A stretch of 64,000 nucleotides of DNA, taken from the NCBI RefSeq assembly GCF_900106645.1, contig NZ_FNMV01000011.1, positions 1 to 64,000 of the forward strand, read 5' to 3'. The notes under the pieces are model-generated. The model saw only the letters and a list, made by a program, of their open reading frames with translations, ran no database searches and was not told the origin of the DNA. Both the position numbers and the translations under genes were made by a program. Below are positions 58,798 through 64,000 of the stretch, piece by piece (within the stretch, counting starts at the first letter, position 1; each line of letters starts with the position of its first letter). The stretch comes from Flavobacterium degerlachei. Its GTDB lineage: Bacteria; Bacteroidota; Bacteroidia; Flavobacteriales; Flavobacteriaceae.

Positions 58798-60525
58798 ATG
58801 GAAATCAAACAAAACATTTTAGACGCATTGAATGTATGGCTAACTCCTACATTTGACAAAGAAACACAGGAAGCCGTTAAAGAATTGATGACTACATCCC
58901 CTAAAGAATTAGAGGAAAGTTTTTACAAAGATTTAGAATTTGGTACTGGTGGAATGCGCGGAATAATGGGCGTTGGAAACAATCGCATTAACAAATATAC
59001 TCTTGGAAAAAGCACTCAGGGTCTATCTGATTATTTGCATATTGCTTTCCCTAACCAACCTATAAAAGCCGCTATTGCTTATGACTGCCGCCACAATAGC
59101 GACACTCTTGCAAAATTAGTTGCTGATGTTTTCTCTGCTAATGGCATTGAAGTTTATTTGTTTTCAGAATTAAGACCAACACCTGAATTGTCATTTGCCG
59201 TTAAACATTTAGGATGCCAATGCGGAATTGTACTTACAGCTTCACACAATCCTCCTGAATACAACGGATACAAAGTATACTGGGAAGACGGTGGGCAAAT
59301 CGTACCGCCAGAAGACGAAAAAATCATTAACACCATTGAAAATTTAAGCTTCGACCAAATCAAGTTTGATGCAAACGAAGATTTGATTCACTATATCGAT
59401 ACTGACGTAGATAAGGCATTTATAAAATCATCTATTGAAAACGCAAGTTTTAATACGCCTGCTGCCGCAAAAGAAAATTTAAATGTAGTGTTCACCTCAT
59501 TACACGGAACATCGATAACACTAGTTCCTGATACTTTATCGCAAGCTGGTTACACTAATGTGCATATTGTTGAAGAGCAAAGAGTTCCAAACGGTGATTT
59601 CCCAACTGTAAAATCTCCAAATCCAGAAGAGCCAGAAGCATTAGCCATGGCAATGGAATTAGCTGACAAAACCAATTCGGACATTGTAGTAGGAACTGAT
59701 CCTGACTGCGACCGTTTAGGAGTTGCTGTTCGTAATAACGAAGGTCAAATGACTTTGTTAAACGGAAATCAAACTATGATTTTGATGACTGCATTTCTAT
59801 TAGAACAATGGAAAAAAGCAGGAAAAATCAATGGAAAGCAATTTGTGGGTTCAACTATCGTGTCTACTCCAATGATGATGGAACTAGCTACAAACTACGA
59901 AGTAGAATGCAAAGTAGGATTGACTGGTTTTAAATGGATTGCTAAAATGATCAAAGATTTTCCTGAATTGGAATTCATTGGTGGTGGAGAAGAAAGCTTC
60001 GGATTTATGGTAGGAGATGCTGTTCGTGATAAAGATGCTGTTGCGGCTACTTTATTAATATGCGAAGTTGCAGCTCAAGCTAAAGCAAAAGGTAGTTCAG
60101 TGTACAAAGAGTTATTGCAACTGTATGTAGACAATGGATTTTACAAAGAGCACCTAGTTTCACTAACCAAAAAAGGAATCGAAGGTTTACAGGAAATTAG
60201 CCAAATGATGGTTGATTTACGTGAAAACCCATTAAAAGAAATCAACGGACAAAGAGTGATAATAGTCGAAGATTACCAATCTTCTGTAGCTAAGAACTTA
60301 TTAGACGGTTCAGAAACTGTAATGGAAATTCCGAAATCAAATGTATTGATTTACTACACTGAAGACGGATCTAAAATTTGTGCAAGACCAAGTGGAACAG
60401 AACCTAAAATAAAATTCTACATCAGTGTAAATGCAGAATTAGAATCTGTTGAAGATTTCAAGGAAGTGGAAAGCGTTTTAAACGAAAAGATTAAAAATAT
60501 TATTATTGCAATGCAATTGAACTAA
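58798..60525 (+). CDS. Phosphosugar mutase (phosphoglucomutase/phosphomannomutase family)
   Basis: The 575-residue product is an alpha-D-phosphohexomutase of the long type. The phosphoserine loop is [14 protein letters not shown] (Ser149), the metal-binding loop is [13 protein letters not shown], the sugar-binding loop is [13 protein letters not shown] and the phosphate site is [15 protein letters not shown]. It interconverts 1- and 6-phosphosugars, giving activated precursors for glycans. It overlaps the start of the exporter gene by one base. Confidence 0.95.
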   Translation: MEIKQNILDALNVWLTPTFDKETQEAVKELMTTSPKELEESFYKDLEFGTGGMRGIMGVGNNRINKYTLGKSTQGLSDYLHIAFPNQPIKAAIAYDCRHNSDTLAKLVADVFSANGIEVYLFSELRPTPELSFAVKHLGCQCGIVLTASHNPPEYNGYKVYWEDGGQIVPPEDEKIINTIENLSFDQIKFDANEDLIHYIDTDVDKAFIKSSIENASFNTPAAAKENLNVVFTSLHGTSITLVPDTLSQAGYTNVHIVEEQRVPNGDFPTVKSPNPEEPEALAMAMELADKTNSDIVVGTDPDCDRLGVAVRNNEGQMTLLNGNQTMILMTAFLLEQWKKAGKINGKQFVGSTIVSTPMMMELATNYEVECKVGLTGFKWIAKMIKDFPELEFIGGGEESFGFMVGDAVRDKDAVAATLLICEVAAQAKAKGSSVYKELLQLYVDNGFYKEHLVSLTKKGIEGLQEISQMMVDLRENPLKEINGQRVIIVEDYQSSVAKNLLDGSETVMEIPKSNVLIYYTEDGSKICARPSGTEPKIKFYISVNAELESVEDFKEVESVLNEKIKNIIIAMQLN

Positions 60526-62354
60526 TGGACAAAAATTTAATAAAACTTCTTCCCTATACAAAACCATACAAAACCCATATTGTCTGGAATGTGATATACA
60601 ACATTCTGTACGCTTTGTTTAGCACTATTTCTATGCTAACCATTTTTCCGGTTCTTGAAGTGCTTTTTGGTAAAACCAAAGTCATACTAAAAGAACCTGT
60701 ATATACGGGAATAGGAAATTTAAAGCAGTTTGGTTCTGATTTTTTGTATTACAAAATTTCAGAATTAACAAAGGATAATGGTATTCAAGTCGCTCTTTTG
60801 TTTGTTGTTTTAATGGTAATCACGACATTTTTATTCAAAAACCTATTCAATTATCTGGCATCACACCATATAATGCATCTGAAAAATGGTGTTTTAAGAG
60901 ATTTGAGAAAATCAATGTACAAAAAGATTGTCGAGTTGCCTATCTCCTATTATTCCGAAAAAAGAAAGGGAGATATTATGGCACGTATGCTTGGTGATGT
61001 AAACGAAGTTCAAAATTCCTTTTTCTCTATATTAGAATTAGTTGTAAAAGAACCGCTTACTATTATTTTCGCCTTAGTTACTATGTTTATTATTAGCTTA
61101 AAACTTACTTTGTTTGTTTTAATCTTCATGCCTATTTCTGGTTTTATCATATCAAAAGTTGCTAAGAACCTAAGAGCAAAATCATTACAAGCACAAAGAG
61201 AAAGCGGTTTCCTGATTTCTATTGTAGATGAAACTCTTGGCGGATTGAAGGTGATTAAAAGCTATAATGCAGAACCAACCTTCAAAGGCAGATTCAACGA
61301 TTCAGTAACCCGATTATTGAATTTAACAAACAGCATAGGAAGTAAAAACAATTTAGCAACACCATTAAGTGAATTTTTAGGAGTGACGACAATTGCCATC
61401 TTACTTTTTTACGGAGGAAATTTAGTCTTAGTAGAAAAAACATTGGATGGATCGGCCTTCATCGTTTATCTAACTTTGGCATTTAATATTCTTACGCCAG
61501 CAAAAGCTATTTCTAAAGCGTCGTATTCCGTAAAAAATGGACTTGCAGCCGCAGAACGTGTTTTTGAAGTACTGGAAGTGGAGAACGAGATTGTTTCTAA
61601 AGAAAACGCCATTGCCAAAAACACTTTCGATTCGGAAATAACTATCAAAAATGTAAACTTTAAATACGAAGAAGAAACTGTTTTAAAAGACTTTTCTCTT
61701 CAGGTTAAAAAAGGACAAACGATAGCTCTGGTAGGACAATCTGGAAGTGGAAAAAGTACAATTGCCAATTTATTGACTCGTTTTTATGACGTAATTGATG
61801 GAACTATTAGTATTGATGGAACCGATATAAAAGACATCAATTTGCAATCGCTTCGCGGCTTGATGGGATTAGTGACACAGGACAGCATCTTGTTTAACGA
61901 CACCATAAAAGCCAACATTTCATTAGGAAAAGAAACCGCCACAGATGAGGAGATCATTGAGGCGCTAAAAATTGCTAATGCTTATGAGTTTGTCAAAGAC
62001 TTACCAAAAGGAATACATACTAACATTGGAGACAGCGGAAACAAGCTTTCTGGTGGTCAAAAACAACGATTATCAATTGCTCGTGCGGTATTGAAAAATC
62101 CTCCAATCATGATTTTGGACGAAGCTACTTCTGCATTAGATACTGAAAGTGAAAAATTCGTACAAGTAGCCTTAGAAAACATGATGCAAAACAGAACGTC
62201 GATTGTCATTGCACACCGTCTTTCTACCATTCAAAAAGCAGACTCTATCGTAGTAATGCAAAAAGGAAAAATTGTTGAGCAAGGAACGCATGATGAATTA
62301 ATTGCATTGAATGGCATGTATAACAAATTGGTTACAATGCAATCATTCGAATAA
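60525..62354 (+). CDS. MsbA-like ABC exporter
   Basis: The 609-residue product has an N-terminal six-span export domain (about residues 18-330) and a C-terminal ATPase. Walker A is GQSGSGKST (about residues 404-412), the signature is LSGGQKQRLSIARAV and Walker B is IMILDEATSALD. This homodimeric half-transporter pattern fits MsbA-type lipid flippases or related exporters. Its ATG overlaps the stop of the mutase gene (TAATG). The pairing with sugar genes suggests envelope building, but the substrate is inferred. Confidence 0.94.
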   Translation: MDKNLIKLLPYTKPYKTHIVWNVIYNILYALFSTISMLTIFPVLEVLFGKTKVILKEPVYTGIGNLKQFGSDFLYYKISELTKDNGIQVALLFVVLMVITTFLFKNLFNYLASHHIMHLKNGVLRDLRKSMYKKIVELPISYYSEKRKGDIMARMLGDVNEVQNSFFSILELVVKEPLTIIFALVTMFIISLKLTLFVLIFMPISGFIISKVAKNLRAKSLQAQRESGFLISIVDETLGGLKVIKSYNAEPTFKGRFNDSVTRLLNLTNSIGSKNNLATPLSEFLGVTTIAILLFYGGNLVLVEKTLDGSAFIVYLTLAFNILTPAKAISKASYSVKNGLAAAERVFEVLEVENEIVSKENAIAKNTFDSEITIKNVNFKYEEETVLKDFSLQVKKGQTIALVGQSGSGKSTIANLLTRFYDVIDGTISIDGTDIKDINLQSLRGLMGLVTQDSILFNDTIKANISLGKETATDEEIIEALKIANAYEFVKDLPKGIHTNIGDSGNKLSGGQKQRLSIARAVLKNPPIMILDEATSALDTESEKFVQVALENMMQNRTSIVIAHRLSTIQKADSIVVMQKGKIVEQGTHDELIALNGMYNKLVTMQSFE

Positions 62355-62428
62355 TGATTTAAGACTATATATTAAAGGTATATTTGATGAATGATAATTT
62401 TCTGTTTCTAAATTTGTAAATTTAAAAA

Positions 62429-63130
62429 ATGTACCTTAATAACCCAAATATCACACTTTCTGCTGATCCAGACACTATTGTTTGGAAGTATTTAGACTTG
62501 TCTAAGTTTTTAGATTTGTTGATGTCCAAAAAATTATTCATGTCAAGATCCGATAAGTTCGAAGATCAATATGAAGGTACATTTAGCGAACCTACTTTTG
62601 AGGAAATCAAAAAGCTTTCGACCAATAATCCTGACTTTTTAAAATATTACAAGACTCACCGTGAAAAAGTGGCAATTAGCAGTTGGCACATTAACGAATA
62701 CGAGTCTTTTGCTATGTGGCAAATTTTTACGCAAAACAGTGAAGGATTAGCTATTCAATCAACTATAGGAAGACTACAAAATGCCTTAATTCCTGAAAAT
62801 AACTACAAGCAGTTTATTGGAGAAGTAAATTACATTGATTATAAGAAGGAATACATTCCTTTTGACGATATGTTTTTCCCCTTTTTATTCAAGCGAAAAA
62901 GTTTTCAATATGAGCGTGAAGTCCGCATTCTTACTGATGTTGCCGAAAATAAAATGACGCTTAATGACGGACTAAAAATTAACGTAGACATTGATCAGCT
63001 GATTGAGAAAATATACATCCATCCTAAATCAGAGAACTGGTATAAAAACCTAGTCATTGATTTAGTAAAACAACTAGGATTTGATTTCGCAATCGAAAAA
63101 TCAGATCTTGAAAGTGATATTCTGATTTAA
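62429..63130 (+). CDS. DUF2971-family protein
   Basis: The 233-residue product matches the DUF2971 pattern: LSKFLDLLMSKKLFMSRSDK with FEDQYEGTF following, AISSWHINEYESFAMWQIFT, and FQYEREVRILTD near the C-terminus. No signal peptide or span is present. DUF2971 proteins often occur in mobile or defence regions but have no known activity. A TAAATTTG box (62409-62416) just before the start suggests its own, nearly leaderless, transcript. Confidence 0.85.
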   Translation: MYLNNPNITLSADPDTIVWKYLDLSKFLDLLMSKKLFMSRSDKFEDQYEGTFSEPTFEEIKKLSTNNPDFLKYYKTHREKVAISSWHINEYESFAMWQIFTQNSEGLAIQSTIGRLQNALIPENNYKQFIGEVNYIDYKKEYIPFDDMFFPFLFKRKSFQYEREVRILTDVAENKMTLNDGLKINVDIDQLIEKIYIHPKSENWYKNLVIDLVKQLGFDFAIEKSDLESDILI

Positions 63131-63145
63131 AGTTTATTCTTTATT

Positions 63146-63868
63146 TTATATCGGTTCGTAGCTGGATACTTTCCAATCACCGTTTGATAGATCAACATAA
63201 TTATAATGAACAACATCATTTTTATCAAACTGTCCGTTTTTATTAGTGTCTTCAACGGTTCTAAAATACAGACGGTTTTTTGATTCTATTAAATTCCAAT
63301 CAATCAATTCATGAAAATTAGTAGATATTTTAGTGAATTTCTCGCCACTAATATCACTTAAATACAAGGATTTAATATCACTAGTATCTAATTTCCCATC
63401 TCTATTCGTGTCCATATCAAACATGGTATAAACCATAACTTGTTTTTTAACTCTATCCGAAACTGATTTTAGATAAGTCGCAGTCAGAATCAAAGCAGGT
63501 TTATCAGTTAATGTATGTATCGAATCAGAATCAACTCTTTGAAACTTCAGATTTTGCAAATAGCCTGTAATTTCATTTTCTCCATAATTAGAAATCGTAA
63601 AACTCAAATCGATTACACTAGAAGAACCATATCTTGCCTTTGTACCACGTTCATAAACACGCAAATCAGCAATTGGATGAATCAAATAACTAGTTCCCTC
63701 AATCTGAATAGGTAAGTCGGCAATAGCAACTTGAGTAGAATCAATATTTGTAATTCCTTTACCTTTATTAGTGGCATCATAAATTACTTTTGGCTTTTCC
63801 ACCTCTTCCTTACAGCTGGCCAAAAGTAAAATTGCCATACCTAATAATGCTATATGTAACTTTTTCAT
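63146..63868 (-). CDS. Lipoprotein with calcium-binding-like loops
   Basis: The 240-residue product has a lipoprotein signal (AILLLASC, Cys19). It contains FDMDTNRDGKLDTSDIKSLY and VEDTNKNGQFDKNDVVHYNY (about residues 149-170 and 206-225), each with the DxDxDG-like spacing of EF-hand/dockerin loops. No other domain is recognised. It is convergent with the DUF2971 gene. A role in surface calcium binding is possible but not shown. Confidence 0.8.
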   Translation of the reverse strand: MKKLHIALLGMAILLLASCKEEVEKPKVIYDATNKGKGITNIDSTQVAIADLPIQIEGTSYLIHPIADLRVYERGTKARYGSSSVIDLSFTISNYGENEITGYLQNLKFQRVDSDSIHTLTDKPALILTATYLKSVSDRVKKQVMVYTMFDMDTNRDGKLDTSDIKSLYLSDISGEKFTKISTNFHELIDWNLIESKNRLYFRTVEDTNKNGQFDKNDVVHYNYVDLSNGDWKVSSYEPI

Positions 63869-64000
63869 AATGATGTAATATTAAAAAATAAATCCAAATG
63901 TAATCATTTTTAAAAATGCTTCTGATATTTATGTCCAATTAATGTGTTAAAACAGCTCGAACCACTTTAGAACGACATTAGCCATTTACTATAGCTTAGC

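Noticed and set aside
1..64000. tRNA, rRNA, CRISPR array, prophage or integrated plasmid
   Set aside because: No tRNA-like clover-leaf, rRNA segment, regularly spaced repeat array, integrase or phage gene was recognised in reading the intergenic regions and proteins.

Overview
The window is a low-GC chromosomal segment from a member of the Bacteroidota, almost certainly a Flavobacterium or close relative. The evidence is the TAnnTTTG-type -7 promoter boxes, a T9SS C-terminal sorting domain, DUF4252 proteins, a 950-residue CarB, type B L31, and the family-level resemblance of nearly every gene. No rRNA, tRNA or CRISPR array was seen. One probable transposase fragment lies at the left edge.

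Layout. 0-6.3 kb: transposase start, a secreted protein, a 49-residue membrane peptide too small for ordinary gene calling, then an ECF sigma/anti-sigma-like/DUF4252/DUF4252 operon (minus) preceded by an ECF-type promoter, and divergently an S41 peptidase and a cell-wall amidase. 6.3-12.7 kb: a vitamin B12 uptake locus, with a BtuG-like surface propeller and BtuB receptor behind a cobalamin riboswitch (minus), and BtuF, BtuC, BtuD (plus). 12.7-17.5 kb: RNA-modification enzymes, RmuC, a thioesterase and YceI. 17.5-29.5 kb: an inferred light- and UV-response island. One arm reads right (TetR, AarF/UbiB kinase, TIGR03643, SDR, FolE, SDR-DUF2867). The other reads left (MerR with a B12-binding domain of CarH type, crtI, crtB, crtZ, SRPBCC, photolyase). 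The arms converge near 23.8 kb.

29.7-43 kb: a Kir channel, a secreted CotH/lamin-tail T9SS protein, a MgtA-type Mg2+ ATPase interrupted by one in-frame stop, and a run of small metabolic enzymes (phosphoribosyltransferase, hydrolases, nitroreductase, DUF808, GNAT, alcohol dehydrogenase). 43-57 kb: housekeeping genes (carB, rpmH, a lytic transglycosylase, ABC-F, an alanine/Na+ symporter, a GlmU-like protein, rpmE2). 57-64 kb: a putative envelope set (DUF4199, glycosyltransferase, phosphosugar mutase, MsbA-like exporter), then DUF2971 and a lipoprotein.

The most notable theme is cobalamin. The window holds a riboswitch-controlled B12 importer and, about 16 kb away, a MerR regulator that keeps the W-x9-EH and E-x-H-x-x-G motifs of CarH adenosylcobalamin photoreceptors, next to carotenoid and photolyase genes. 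A second notable signal is a pair of 80-bp intergenic elements, one copy next to btuD and one before the phosphosugar mutase. Their ends are conserved while the central stems differ in sequence but still pair, so they look like members of a dispersed structured repeat family.

Functions come from reading translated motifs. No database search was possible, and positions of short sites may be off by a base.
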